Under the pieces are notes generated by a model, which saw nothing but the letters and a program-made list of their open reading frames with translations, ran no database searches and was not told the DNA's origin. From the NCBI RefSeq assembly GCF_019929225.1, contig NZ_JAHZPA010000004.1, forward strand, positions 144,215-208,214: 64,000 bases of DNA. Direction: 5' to 3'. This DNA is from Streptococcus sanguinis (GTDB lineage: Bacteria; Bacillota; Bacilli; Lactobacillales; Streptococcaceae). Of the stretch, positions 47,541-55,760 are shown in pieces (position 1 is the first letter of the stretch; each line of letters begins with the position of its first letter). Both the position numbers and the translations under genes were made by a program.

Positions 47541-47573
47541 AAAAAAGAACCCAGCTAGCAGGCCAACTGAGTC
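47541..47573 (-). terminator. Terminator-like hairpin between cvpA and mutS2
   Basis: On the minus strand a 12-bp stem (GACTCAGTTGGC with GCTAGCTGGGTTC, one bulge, G-T pairs) is followed by TTTTTT, just 16 bases before the mutS2 start. It should limit zapA-cvpA read-through. Confidence 0.65.
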
Positions 47574-47578
47574 GTCTT

Positions 47579-48130
47579 TTATCCGATAACTTGATTCACC
47601 CAGAGATCTTTGAGGATATTGGATGTGATAGGGGTATACTTGACAATAAAGCGAATCATGAAGCTGCTGTTGAGCCGCTCCTGAACCATCTCCATCGGCA
47701 CCGTAGCTAAAATAGTTAGGCACATTCCCAAAACAAAAATAGAGATGCAAACAGCAATGACTCCGCTGGTCACATTGTACCATTTGGTGTCCAGCTTATT
47801 GGGATAGGGAATCAGATTCGCAAAAATCCCAAAAAAGCGCCCAAGGATGTAGACAGCCGTAAAAATAATGAGATAGGCCAAACCAGCATAAAAAACCTGA
47901 TCCAACTGAAAGAGCTGGGAGCTAGGGAAAAAATAGGTCGAAGAGCCCTGAGTCGCACTGGCATAAGGCACCCAAAGGCTAATAAACTTAGACAAACTCT
48001 TATAAAAAGCTCCAGCTACCAGCATAGAAACCATGGTCGCAGCGGCATAATAGCCCTGCAGAACAATGCCACGCGAGTAGCCAATATAAAAGCTCCAGGC
48101 CAATATTAGTAAAATAATAATAGAAAACAT
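47579..48130 (-). CDS. cvpA: CvpA-family membrane protein
   Basis: A 183-residue protein with four or five membrane helices, of the CvpA/colicin V production family (Y-S-R-G-I-V-L-Q-G-Y near the start). Its role is not settled; members affect envelope function. It sits in the conserved zapA-cvpA-mutS2 order, 10 bases after zapA. Confidence 0.87.
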   Translation of the reverse strand: MFSIIILLILAWSFYIGYSRGIVLQGYYAAATMVSMLVAGAFYKSLSKFISLWVPYASATQGSSTYFFPSSQLFQLDQVFYAGLAYLIIFTAVYILGRFFGIFANLIPYPNKLDTKWYNVTSGVIAVCISIFVLGMCLTILATVPMEMVQERLNSSFMIRFIVKYTPITSNILKDLWVNQVIG

Positions 48131-48140
48131 TATTTCTCCT

Positions 48141-48431
48141 CTATTTACCCGACTTTTCTCTCAAATCACTGAGCATTTTGTGACGAAAATCTTCTAGTTC
48201 TTTTTCCTTGTCGTCAAACTCAATCTCGCGGCTGAGCTGAGTCGATAGGCTATTGACAGCCAGCAAAATCGCCAGAACTTCATCATCTGCTGCAGGCATT
48301 TGCTCTTTGATAGCCTTGTATTTTTCCTTTGCTACCCGTTCTACTTCTTCCATAAAGAGATTATCGTGTTCTGTTGTTAGAGTTAAGGTCTTGTTTCCAA
48401 ATGTAAATTTATATCGATTCAAATTTGCCAT
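48141..48431 (-). CDS. zapA: Cell division protein ZapA
   Basis: A 96-residue protein: a short N-terminal strand domain with Y-K-F-T-F-G-N-K-T-L-T-L-T, then a long helix with conserved L-L-A-V-N-S-L-S-T-Q-L, matching ZapA, which bundles FtsZ filaments at midcell. Position upstream of cvpA-mutS2 is the usual Firmicute arrangement. Promoter CTGACA-17-TATAAT lies upstream. Confidence 0.85.
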   Translation of the reverse strand: MANLNRYKFTFGNKTLTLTTEHDNLFMEEVERVAKEKYKAIKEQMPAADDEVLAILLAVNSLSTQLSREIEFDDKEKELEDFRHKMLSDLREKSGK

Positions 48432-48447
48432 AAAATCACCTCATTGT

Positions 48448-48476
48448 ATTATATCAAAAAAGAAGCCCTTTGTCAG
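48448..48476 (-). promoter_or_regulatory. zapA-cvpA promoter
   Basis: On the minus strand CTGACA (48471-48476) and TATAAT (48448-48453) are 17 bases apart. Confidence 0.78.
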
Positions 48477-48548
48477 TTATAAAAACACTTGGAACTAGAC
48501 AGGGACTTTCTTTTTCATCTTTTTTGACATAGCAAGCAACGGTGCTCT

Positions 48549-48572
48549 CCTACAAAATTTTTGTAGGTTTTT
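48549..48572 (+). terminator. Orphan terminator-like hairpin upstream of rnhC
   Basis: CCTACAAAA and TTTTGTAGG are perfect inverted arms around one T, followed by TTTTT. No plus-strand gene precedes it here; it may block antisense or spurious transcription into rnhC. Confidence 0.5.
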
Positions 48573-48603
48573 CAATCTTATGGCTTTCGACTTTTCCTTT
48601 TTA

Positions 48604-48612
48604 TGGTACAAT
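48604..48612 (+). promoter_or_regulatory. Extended -10 promoter of rnhC-lepB
   Basis: TGGTACAAT is an extended -10 element just before rnhC; the -35 (TTTCGA, 16 bases upstream) is weak. Confidence 0.6.
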
Positions 48613-48619
48613 AGGGGGT

Positions 48620-49510
48620 ATGGAAAGTATCACCCTCAGTCCCAAACAGCAAGAAATTCAGGCTTTTGTTGAGAAATATCAGAGCCAGCTGGCTCCCAGC
48701 AAGAACCCGCATATTCAATATTTCTTCCGGCTAGATCAGGCGACGGTCAGTGTCTTCAGCTCTGGAAAAGTTCTCTTTCAAGGTGCAAAAGCTGCTCACT
48801 ACGCTGGCTTTTTTGGCCATCAAGCAGACAAGTCCTGTTCTAGTCCTGCTTCTCAGAATTTTACCCTCATCGGGACGGATGAGGTCGGCAACGGCTCCTA
48901 CTTTGGAGGTCTAGCCGTCGTAGCTTCTTTCGTTACTCCAGACCAGCACGACTTTCTGAGAAAACTGGGTGTCGGTGATTCTAAAACCTTGAACGATAGC
49001 AAGATTCGCCAACTGGCGCCGGTCTTGAAAGAAAAGATTGCCCACCAAGCTCTGCTCTTATCGCCAGAGAAGTACAACGAAGTCATCGCTTCTGGCTACA
49101 ACGCTGTCTCTGTCAAGGTAGCCTTACATAATCAAGCTATTTACCTACTGCTGCAGAAAGGCATCAATCCTGAAAAAATCGTCATCGATGCCTTTACCAG
49201 CCAGCAAAACTACAATAAATACCTAAAGCAGGAAAAGAATCATTTTCCAAATCCGGTAAGTCTGATTGAAAAGGCTGAAGGAAAGTTCCTAGCTGTTGCA
49301 GTCAGCTCTATTATCGCTCGCGACCTCTTTCTAGAAAATCTAGAAAATCTCAGTCAAGAGCTAGGCTATACCCTGCCTAGCGGAGCCGGAAGCAAGAGCG
49401 ATCATGTTGCTAGCCAGATTCTTCAAGCCTATGGAATGGCCGGTCTGCAGCATTCTGCTAAACTCCACTTTAAAAATACTGAAAAAGCACAAAAACTTCT
49501 AGAAAGGTAA
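48620..49510 (+). CDS. rnhC: Ribonuclease HIII
   Basis: A 296-residue enzyme with the N-terminal TBP-like substrate-binding domain (~1-78) and a type 2 RNase H domain. The catalytic start is G-T-D87-E88-V-G-N-G-S-Y-F-G-G, with D and E as in RNase HIII (HII has a different third residue). It removes RNA from RNA-DNA hybrids. The ATG at 48620 follows GGGGGT; an ATG-lacking extension upstream contains the promoter. lepB starts 3 bases after its stop. Confidence 0.95.
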   Translation: MESITLSPKQQEIQAFVEKYQSQLAPSKNPHIQYFFRLDQATVSVFSSGKVLFQGAKAAHYAGFFGHQADKSCSSPASQNFTLIGTDEVGNGSYFGGLAVVASFVTPDQHDFLRKLGVGDSKTLNDSKIRQLAPVLKEKIAHQALLLSPEKYNEVIASGYNAVSVKVALHNQAIYLLLQKGINPEKIVIDAFTSQQNYNKYLKQEKNHFPNPVSLIEKAEGKFLAVAVSSIIARDLFLENLENLSQELGYTLPSGAGSKSDHVASQILQAYGMAGLQHSAKLHFKNTEKAQKLLER

Positions 49511-49513
49511 CCT

Positions 49514-50143
49514 ATGAAAAAATCAAATACTGCTGTTGTCATTCTCAAAGAATGGGGACTCTTTATCTTCTTTATCTCTGTCATTATCCTGTCAAGGCTC
49601 TTTCTCTGGTCCCCTGTCAAGGTAGACGGCCACTCTATGGACCCTACCCTGGCCAATGGGGAATATCTGCTTGTCCTCAAACATCAGTCTATTGACCGCT
49701 TTGATATCGTCGTCGCTACTGAGACAGACGATGACGGAACGACCAAGGAGATTGTCAAGCGGGTCATCGGTATGCCAGGTGACACTATTCAGTATGAAAA
49801 TGATACTCTTTACATCAACGGTAAAAAAACAGATGAGCCTTACCTGACGGACTACATCAAGAAATTTAAAGAAGACAAGCTCCAATCCACTTACACTGGG
49901 GACGATTATGATGACAATGGTGAGTTTTTCAGGAAACTCGCAGCTCAGGCTCAAGCCTTCACTGTTGATAGTGAAGGTAGCCCTGTCTTCACCGTCAAGC
50001 TTCTGGATGATGAATATCTGCTTCTAGGTGACGATCGGATTGTTTCCAAGGATAGTCGCCAAGTCGGTACCTTCCAAAAAGAACAAATTCAGGGCGAAGC
50101 CAAGTTCCGCTTCTGGCCACTGCTGCCCTTTAAGACCTATTAA
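49514..50143 (+). CDS. lepB: Signal peptidase I
   Basis: A 209-residue type I signal peptidase with one N-terminal membrane helix, S41 in D-G-H-S-M-D-P-T and K82 in V-K-R-V-I-G-M-P-G-D, the Ser-Lys dyad. It cleaves secretory signal peptides on the outer face of the membrane. Co-transcribed with rnhC; a strong hairpin follows. Confidence 0.95.
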   Translation: MKKSNTAVVILKEWGLFIFFISVIILSRLFLWSPVKVDGHSMDPTLANGEYLLVLKHQSIDRFDIVVATETDDDGTTKEIVKRVIGMPGDTIQYENDTLYINGKKTDEPYLTDYIKKFKEDKLQSTYTGDDYDDNGEFFRKLAAQAQAFTVDSEGSPVFTVKLLDDEYLLLGDDRIVSKDSRQVGTFQKEQIQGEAKFRFWPLLPFKTY

Positions 50144-50149
50144 GCATAT

Positions 50150-50182
50150 CGAACTCAGTTGAACGTCAGCTGGGTTCGTTTT
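50150..50182 (+). terminator. Terminator after lepB
   Basis: CGAACTCAGTTGA pairs with TCAGCTGGGTTCG (13 bp, three-base loop), then TTTT. recD2 starts 20 bases later, so part of the recD2 message may be read-through. Confidence 0.78.
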
Positions 50183-50202
50183 AAAAGAAGAACCTATAAA
50201 CT

Positions 50203-52548
50203 ATGGAATTTTACTTTTCAGGAACGATTGAACGGATTATTTTTGAAAATCCCAGCAACTTTTTCCGCATCTTGCTCTTAGATATTGAAGATACAGATGC
50301 CGAGGATTTTGAAGATTTTGAAATCATTGTCACCGGATCTATGGCAGATGTCATGGAAGGCGAAGATTACACTTTCTGGGGCAGTCTCGTCCAGCACCCC
50401 AAATATGGCCAGCAGCTGAAAATTTCCCGCTATGAGCGAGCCAAACCCAGCAGTAAAGGCCTAGTAAAATACTTCTCCAGCGACCATTTCAAGGGCATCG
50501 GGGTCAAGACTGCTCAAAAAATCGTCCAACTCTATGGAGAAGATACTGAGGACACCATTGACAAGATTTTAGCAGAGCCGGAAAAGCTGACCCAGATAAA
50601 CGGCTTAGCTGCTAAGAACCGCGAGGCCTTTGTCGCCAAGCTCAGACTTAACTACGGAACTGAGATGGTACTAGCCAAGCTGGCAGCCTACGGCATTCCC
50701 AATAAGTTGGCTTTTCAAATCCAGGATACCTACAAGGAAGAAACGCTGGATATTGTCGAAAAATATCCCTATCAGCTGGTAGAGGATATTCAGGGGATTG
50801 GCTTTAAAATCGCTGACCATCTGGCAGAAGAGCTGGGTATCCAAAGTGATGCCCCTGAGCGTTTTCGGGCTGGTCTTGTCCACACCTTGCTGACCCAGTC
50901 TATGGAGCGGGGAGATACCTATGTTGAAGCTCGTGATTTACTTGAGCATACCATCAAGCTCTTAGAAAGCTCACGCCAAGTGGAGCTGGACCCTAGTCTA
51001 GTCGCTGATGAGCTGGCCCATCTGATTGAGGAAGATAAGGTCCAGAATGTAGAGACCAAGATCTTTGAAAACAGCCTATTTTTTGCTGAAGAAGGAATAA
51101 AAAGTAATCTGGTCCGTCTGCTGGAAAAAGGAGAGCAAGACTGCTTTGACGCAGATAACATTACTGCGGCTATCCAGCAAGTGGAGGAAAGCTCCGGCAT
51201 CTCCTATGACAGTATCCAAAAAGAAGCCATCCGTCAGGCTATCAATCAGAAGGTCTTTATCCTAACCGGCGGACCGGGTACTGGAAAAACTACTGTTATC
51301 AACTGCATCATCGCAGTCTACGCCCAGCTTCGCGGCTTGGATCTGCGAAAGGTCAATGATCTGCCTATTCTGCTTGCAGCTCCGACCGGACGTGCTGCTC
51401 GTCGCATGAACGAATTGACTGGTCTTCCTAGCGCTACTATCCACCGGCATTTGGGGATGACCGGAGATGATGATACCAGTCATTTGGATGATTATCTGGA
51501 TGCTGATTTTATCATTGTGGATGAATTTTCTATGGTGGATACTTGGTTGGCTAATCAACTCCTCAGCAATATCTCCTCTCAGACCAAGCTCTTGATTGTC
51601 GGAGATGCGGATCAACTTCCGTCTGTCAGTCCAGGTCAGGTTCTGGCGGACTTACTGCAGATACCGACTATCCCACAGACCAAGCTGGAAACCATCTATC
51701 GGCAGAGCGAGGAGTCTACAATCGTCACACTGGCCAGCCAGATTCAGAAGGGCATTCTACCAGCAGACTTTACAGAGAAAAAAGCGGACCGATCTTATTT
51801 TGAAGCTAGAAATGAGCATATCCCACCTATGATTGAAAAAATCGCTAGCGCTGCCATTCGCAGCGGTATCCCAGCTCAAGATGTTCAGGTATTAGCACCT
51901 ATGTATCGGGGGCCAGCCGGTATCGACCAGATTAACAATCTCATGCAAAATCTCATCAATCCTGTAGAGAAAGATGAACTGATCTTTGAAGCTCCCGACT
52001 GTCAGTATCGCCAAGGAGATAGGGTTATCCACTTGGTCAATGATGCCGAAAGCAATGTCTTCAACGGTGACTTAGGCTATATCAGCGACCTGCTGCCTGC
52101 TAAGTACACCGACTCCAAGCAGGACGAGCTGACCATTGACTTTGATGGCAATGAACTTGTCTATCAGCGTAGCGAGTGGTACAAGATCCGCCTGGCCTAC
52201 GCCATGAGCATTCACAAGTCTCAGGGCAGTGAATTTCCGGTAGTTATTTTGCCCATCACCAAGAGCAGTCACCGGATGCTGCAGCGCAACCTCATCTACA
52301 CTGCTATCACCCGCGCCAAGAGCAAGTTGATCTTACTTGGGGAAAAAGTAGCCTTTGACTATGCCGTCAAAAACACCGGTACCGCCCGCAAAACCTATTT
52401 AATCGAGCGCTTTGGCGATTTTCTGCAAGCTGAGAGCAATATTCACAATCCTGTGGAAAACTATGTCTTGACTGAGGAAAACTTCCAGAAAATTGACCCC
52501 CTAATCGGCCTGACCGAGGAGGATATCCACAGTATATTTAAAACATGA
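50203..52548 (+). CDS. recD2: ATP-dependent 5'-3' DNA helicase RecD2
   Basis: A 781-residue SF1B helicase of the RecD2 type: an N-terminal region with helix-hairpin-helix motifs (G-I-G-V-K-T-A, G-I-G-F-K-I-A), Walker A G356-G-P-G-T-G-K-T-T, I-V-D-E-F-S-M motif II, and C-terminal A-M-S-I-H-K-S-Q-G-S-E-F and Y-T-A-I-T-R-A motifs. It acts in DNA repair without RecBC. ATG follows AAGAAGAA. Terminator downstream. Confidence 0.95.
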   Translation: MEFYFSGTIERIIFENPSNFFRILLLDIEDTDAEDFEDFEIIVTGSMADVMEGEDYTFWGSLVQHPKYGQQLKISRYERAKPSSKGLVKYFSSDHFKGIGVKTAQKIVQLYGEDTEDTIDKILAEPEKLTQINGLAAKNREAFVAKLRLNYGTEMVLAKLAAYGIPNKLAFQIQDTYKEETLDIVEKYPYQLVEDIQGIGFKIADHLAEELGIQSDAPERFRAGLVHTLLTQSMERGDTYVEARDLLEHTIKLLESSRQVELDPSLVADELAHLIEEDKVQNVETKIFENSLFFAEEGIKSNLVRLLEKGEQDCFDADNITAAIQQVEESSGISYDSIQKEAIRQAINQKVFILTGGPGTGKTTVINCIIAVYAQLRGLDLRKVNDLPILLAAPTGRAARRMNELTGLPSATIHRHLGMTGDDDTSHLDDYLDADFIIVDEFSMVDTWLANQLLSNISSQTKLLIVGDADQLPSVSPGQVLADLLQIPTIPQTKLETIYRQSEESTIVTLASQIQKGILPADFTEKKADRSYFEARNEHIPPMIEKIASAAIRSGIPAQDVQVLAPMYRGPAGIDQINNLMQNLINPVEKDELIFEAPDCQYRQGDRVIHLVNDAESNVFNGDLGYISDLLPAKYTDSKQDELTIDFDGNELVYQRSEWYKIRLAYAMSIHKSQGSEFPVVILPITKSSHRMLQRNLIYTAITRAKSKLILLGEKVAFDYAVKNTGTARKTYLIERFGDFLQAESNIHNPVENYVLTEENFQKIDPLIGLTEEDIHSIFKT

Positions 52549-52550
52549 AT

Positions 52551-52603
52551 AAAAAGGCTGGGACAGAATTAAATTTTTTAGTTCTGTCCTATCGCCTTTT
52601 TTT
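52551..52603. terminator. Bidirectional terminator between recD2 and the TetR gene
   Basis: AAGGC...GGGACAGAA pairs with TTCTGTCC...GCCTT around an AT-rich loop, with T-runs both ways. GGGACAGAA-type terminators are common in streptococci. Confidence 0.85.
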
Positions 52604-53243
52604 ATGCCTTATTTTTCTGGATAAAGAGCTGCATGAGCTCATCATCAAAGATATCCATGCCGATCGAGGTCATCATAAACTGCAGAAAATGGAAGCGTTC
52701 TGGCAGTTTTTCAGGATCGCTTTCAAAAACGGTCCCATGCATCCAAAAATTCACCAGCAGCAGAAAAACTTCTGCAGCCTGGTCCGGATACTGAGTCTGG
52801 ATAGACCCATCTGCCATGCCTTTTTTGATAATGTCACTGACCACAGAGGCGCCTATCCGCAGATTGTCCCGCATCATGGTCAAAATAAAGCCCGCGTCCT
52901 TCTCATACTCACCCAAAATGATGCCATCTATAGCCCGGGCTGTCTGACTTCCCAGATTAGACTTGATGATGGTCTGCAGCTGCTCTCTGCCAGTCAGATT
53001 TTCCGTAGCCTTGAGCCACTGCTTCATCTCTTCTTCCATCAGCTCCTGCCGGCTACTCATCACCGCCAGGACAATCTCATCTTTTGACTTGAAATGATGG
53101 TAGATAGCCCCCTTGGAAATGCCTGCCGTCTGGGCGATGTCCTGCATACTGGTCTTTTCGGACCCCTTTTGGATAAAGAGCTGGGTTGCTGTATTTAAAA
53201 TTTTTTCTCTCATGGCCTGGGATTTGTCTTTTCGTTGCGCCAT
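52602..53243 (-). CDS. TetR/AcrR-family transcriptional regulator
   Basis: A 213-residue protein with the TetR helix-turn-helix at ~12-58 (T-S-M-Q-D-I-A-Q-T-A-G-I-S-K-G-A-I-Y-H-H-F) and a helical ligand domain. It is third on the minus strand after two CPBP genes, 75 bases from the nearer one. Two near-identical palindromes with the CCG-ACCA-nn-CGG core lie at the promoters of the first CPBP gene and of the 108-residue gene; they are its likely operators (inference). Confidence 0.88.
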   Translation of the reverse strand: MAQRKDKSQAMREKILNTATQLFIQKGSEKTSMQDIAQTAGISKGAIYHHFKSKDEIVLAVMSSRQELMEEEMKQWLKATENLTGREQLQTIIKSNLGSQTARAIDGIILGEYEKDAGFILTMMRDNLRIGASVVSDIIKKGMADGSIQTQYPDQAAEVFLLLVNFWMHGTVFESDPEKLPERFHFLQFMMTSIGMDIFDDELMQLFIQKNKA

Positions 53244-53318
53244 TCTGTTCCCCTTTGTTTCTAATATAGCTTTATTCTACCAAAAAAGCCGGGGAAATAC
53301 AAAACCATAAAAATATCT

Positions 53319-54065
53319 TTAAGCCTTGTCTCGCTGATCCCTTTGATACCAAAGATAGATACTGTAAGCCGCCATCAAGATATAGCCTAGGAAAAAGAGC
53401 GGATTTTCCGTCCCCTTCCCCAGGAAAATGCCTTCACCAATGGTATTGATGGCCCCGTGGAAAAGAACACAGTAAAGGATGGACTGACTGACCTTGTAAA
53501 GAGCCGCCAGCCAGAAACGGGCGAGCAGGCAGGCGGCAGTAAAGACTAGAAAAGAAGTCCCTGCCTGACTGCTGCCGGGGGTAAAGAAGAGGGGCAGATG
53601 CCAGACAGACCAAATCAGACCGGTTGTTACAGTCGCTATCGGAAAGGGCAGAAGTCTTTCCAGAGTCGGCTGCAGAAAACCTTGCCAGCCAATCTCTTCA
53701 TTGCCGCCTGTCAGAAGAGTCGTCATGAGAAAAAGCAGAGCAATCCTGAGGGGGCTAAAACCAGGCAGGAGCGGGCTCCAAAAGACTATGGAAAGGGTAT
53801 AAAGAATTGTCAAAATCAAGAGATGGACCCAAGTCCTTTTTCGGGCCGATCCGATAGAAGCCAAGAGCTCCTTGAACGATTTTCCTAAGACCAGTTTGGC
53901 TCCAATGGCCGGGCCAAAAACACCAACGATGGTTAGGACCTGGGAAATAATAGGAATTCTCAGGAAAGCCGAAGCCAGCCAGGATCCCCAGCTAATACCA
54001 AAGGTCCAAGCTAAGAAAGGCCAAATATGCTTGGGTTCTGGCCCTACATGTGTTTGTGTGTTCAT
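53319..54065 (-). CDS. CPBP-family intramembrane metalloprotease-like protein (paralog with altered motif)
   Basis: A 248-residue protein with ~7 membrane helices. The CPBP/Abi motif 1 reads N-E-E-I-G-W-Q: the usual EExxxR arginine is glutamine. Motif 2 W-H-L-P-L-F-F and the later H-G-A-I-N are kept. CPBP proteins include CAAX proteases and bacteriocin self-immunity proteins. Leader sequence and first codons (AGGAGTTATCGT-ATG-AAC) are almost identical to those of the next gene upstream, showing tandem duplication. The lost arginine may mean altered or absent catalysis. Confidence 0.87.
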   Translation of the reverse strand: MNTQTHVGPEPKHIWPFLAWTFGISWGSWLASAFLRIPIISQVLTIVGVFGPAIGAKLVLGKSFKELLASIGSARKRTWVHLLILTILYTLSIVFWSPLLPGFSPLRIALLFLMTTLLTGGNEEIGWQGFLQPTLERLLPFPIATVTTGLIWSVWHLPLFFTPGSSQAGTSFLVFTAACLLARFWLAALYKVSQSILYCVLFHGAINTIGEGIFLGKGTENPLFFLGYILMAAYSIYLWYQRDQRDKA

Positions 54066-54110
54066 ACGATAACTCCTTTTTCTTTGGCAGAAGAGCGATT
54101 GCCAAGATTT

Positions 54111-54905
54111 TTAGCCTGCATCTTTCTGAACCCCTTTCCGATTGCCCTTCCAATACCACCAGCCGACCAGCAGGGCGGTCATGACCAGATTAGCAGCCTG
54201 GAAGCTGAGATACCTTCCGCCATTTGTAGCACTGCCGACAATCGTCGCCTGAGCAAAGTTAATGCAGCCGTGAAAGACCATGCAGGCAAAGACAGAGGCC
54301 GTCTGCTTGTAGAGAACCGCCTGACAGAAACAGAGCAAGATACCAAAGGAGAGATAGAAGGGCAAAGAAACCTGACTTTGACTTGTTCCCGGAATCAGCC
54401 AGAGGGGCAGATGCCAGGCCACCCAGACCAGAGCCGTGATGACAGTTGCCAGAGGGAAGCAGAATTTTTTCTCCAGAGCCGGCTGCAGGAGGCCCCGCCA
54501 GCCAATCTCTTCATTGCCGCCCCCAGCAAAGGTGACAAAGGTCCAGCCCAGGGGAAACATCAGAATGGCATTCAGGGGCGGCAAGGCTGGATTAGCGATA
54601 AAAAGGGTCAAAACCCGAACCAGACAGAAGACCAGCATGTAAATCCACCAGCCTTTGGCATGGGAGAAGATAAAGTCCAGCATCTTCTTGGGATGAGAAA
54701 TTTTGAGGCTGATAAAAGTTCCCAAGGTCGGTCCGAAGCCCCCGATGAAATTGAGAGCAAAGCCCAAAGGCTCAGCCCCGCTGGTCAGCTTCAGGGCGGT
54801 TAAAATATACTGAAGCAGCCAGGCTCCCCAGGTAATGCCAAAAGTCCAGGCCAGAAAGGGCAGGATATGCCTTGTCTCTGGCTCTACATGTGTTTGTTTG
54901 TTCAT
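54111..54905 (-). CDS. CPBP-family intramembrane metalloprotease-like protein
   Basis: A 264-residue membrane protein with intact motif 1 N-E-E-I-G-W-R-G, motif 2 W-H-L-P-L-W-L and H-G-C-I-N. It is a paralog of the gene at 53.3 kb and precedes it in the operon by 45 bases. The ATG at 54905 is chosen by AAGGAG at seven bases; an in-frame TTG lies 18 bases upstream. The palindrome at 55017 probably makes it a target of the TetR regulator two genes downstream. Likely envelope stress or peptide immunity role (inference). Confidence 0.88.
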   Translation of the reverse strand: MNKQTHVEPETRHILPFLAWTFGITWGAWLLQYILTALKLTSGAEPLGFALNFIGGFGPTLGTFISLKISHPKKMLDFIFSHAKGWWIYMLVFCLVRVLTLFIANPALPPLNAILMFPLGWTFVTFAGGGNEEIGWRGLLQPALEKKFCFPLATVITALVWVAWHLPLWLIPGTSQSQVSLPFYLSFGILLCFCQAVLYKQTASVFACMVFHGCINFAQATIVGSATNGGRYLSFQAANLVMTALLVGWWYWKGNRKGVQKDAG

Positions 54906-55222
54906 ACGATAACTCCTTATCAAATGTAGAATAGTGAAAAGTCATCCGAAAACTGGACAAAGGCATCCTTTACTCTCAGTCTTTCAGATGATTGCCTGTT
55001 TTGAAACGCAGTTTTTAAAATCCGACCATTCGGTTTGTTTTATTATAAAAAATAAAGACCTGCGCCAAATAGAAAACGTAGTCTTTTAGTCCTTGCTTAA
55101 AATAAAAAGCAAATATAGACTAAATAATGCTAAAAGCTATGTCAGCACCGTTTAGCTACTGCCTGCTGCTTTTAGTTTCTAAGTTGTCCTGACTCTGATG
55201 CTTAAGACAGGCCATTTCTCTG
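54906..55222. other. Upstream region of the CPBP operon
   Basis: 317 bases without a gene. It holds the TetR-type operator (listed) with a TATAAT -10 (minus strand, ~55044-55049). CTAAAAGC/GCTTTTAG arms near 55130-55175 could end the 108-residue gene's transcript, but no strong T-tract follows. Confidence 0.5.
55017..55038. promoter_or_regulatory. TetR-type operator upstream of the CPBP operon
   Basis: AAAATCCG-ACCATT-CGGTTTGT: same 22-base layout as the site at 55567, with two arm mismatches, immediately downstream of a minus-strand -10. Confidence 0.65.
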
Positions 55223-55549
55223 CTACTTGCTCCTTTCTTGATTTCGCAATCGCCGGATATGCCAGAGATTGGAGGCAAGGCTCAGACCCCCTACTGCCAT
55301 AATACCCAGTCCTCGCCAAGGGCTAAAGACAGAAGTCAGCAAGCCACCAGCAAGGACAGCATAGCAAGCTTTGACTCCCCACTTAGAATAGCGTATGCCA
55401 TCCTCACCCTGTGTCATCTTTTCTAGTTGCACCTTACGCTTTTCTGCCTGCTGCTGCAAAAACTCTTTCTGACCTTCCCGCTGCCGATCCATCTCCTGAT
55501 TCAACTTGAGAATGTGCTCGCTTGTTTTTTCTACTACAGATTTCCTCAT
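55223..55549 (-). CDS. Small coiled-coil membrane protein (108 aa), unknown family
   Basis: A 108-residue protein: residues ~8-50 are a charged coiled coil, then two membrane helices at ~60-77 and ~79-94 and a short basic tail. Start ATG after AAAGGAG. A perfect 22-base palindrome like the CPBP operator lies 18-39 bases upstream, so it is probably in the same TetR regulon. No function known. Confidence 0.72.
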   Translation of the reverse strand: MRKSVVEKTSEHILKLNQEMDRQREGQKEFLQQQAEKRKVQLEKMTQGEDGIRYSKWGVKACYAVLAGGLLTSVFSPWRGLGIMAVGGLSLASNLWHIRRLRNQERSK

Positions 55550-55566
55550 TTCTGCTCCTTTCTTTT

Positions 55567-55588
55567 AAAAACCGACCAGACGGTTTTT
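55567..55588. promoter_or_regulatory. TetR-type operator upstream of the 108-residue gene
   Basis: AAAAACCG and CGGTTTTT are perfect 8-base inverted arms around ACCAGA. It overlaps the downstream edge of the predicted promoter (TATAAA/TATACT, minus strand). Confidence 0.72.
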
Positions 55589-55760
55589 TATTTTATAAAC
55601 TTAGTATAACAGACACAGAAAACTTTGTCCAGTATTTTTTCAAAAAAGATTATTTTTAGTTAATGAAAATTATCAGCCAACTTAGAAACTCGTCACAAGC
55701 AACTCTCTCATACTAAAAACTATATCTAAAAAAGCTCGGTAATGAACCAAGCCTTTATCT

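Noticed and set aside
54027..54803. A 258-codon plus-strand frame opposite the CPBP genes.
   Set aside because: Low-complexity composition and antisense to two hydrophobic proteins with clear motifs.
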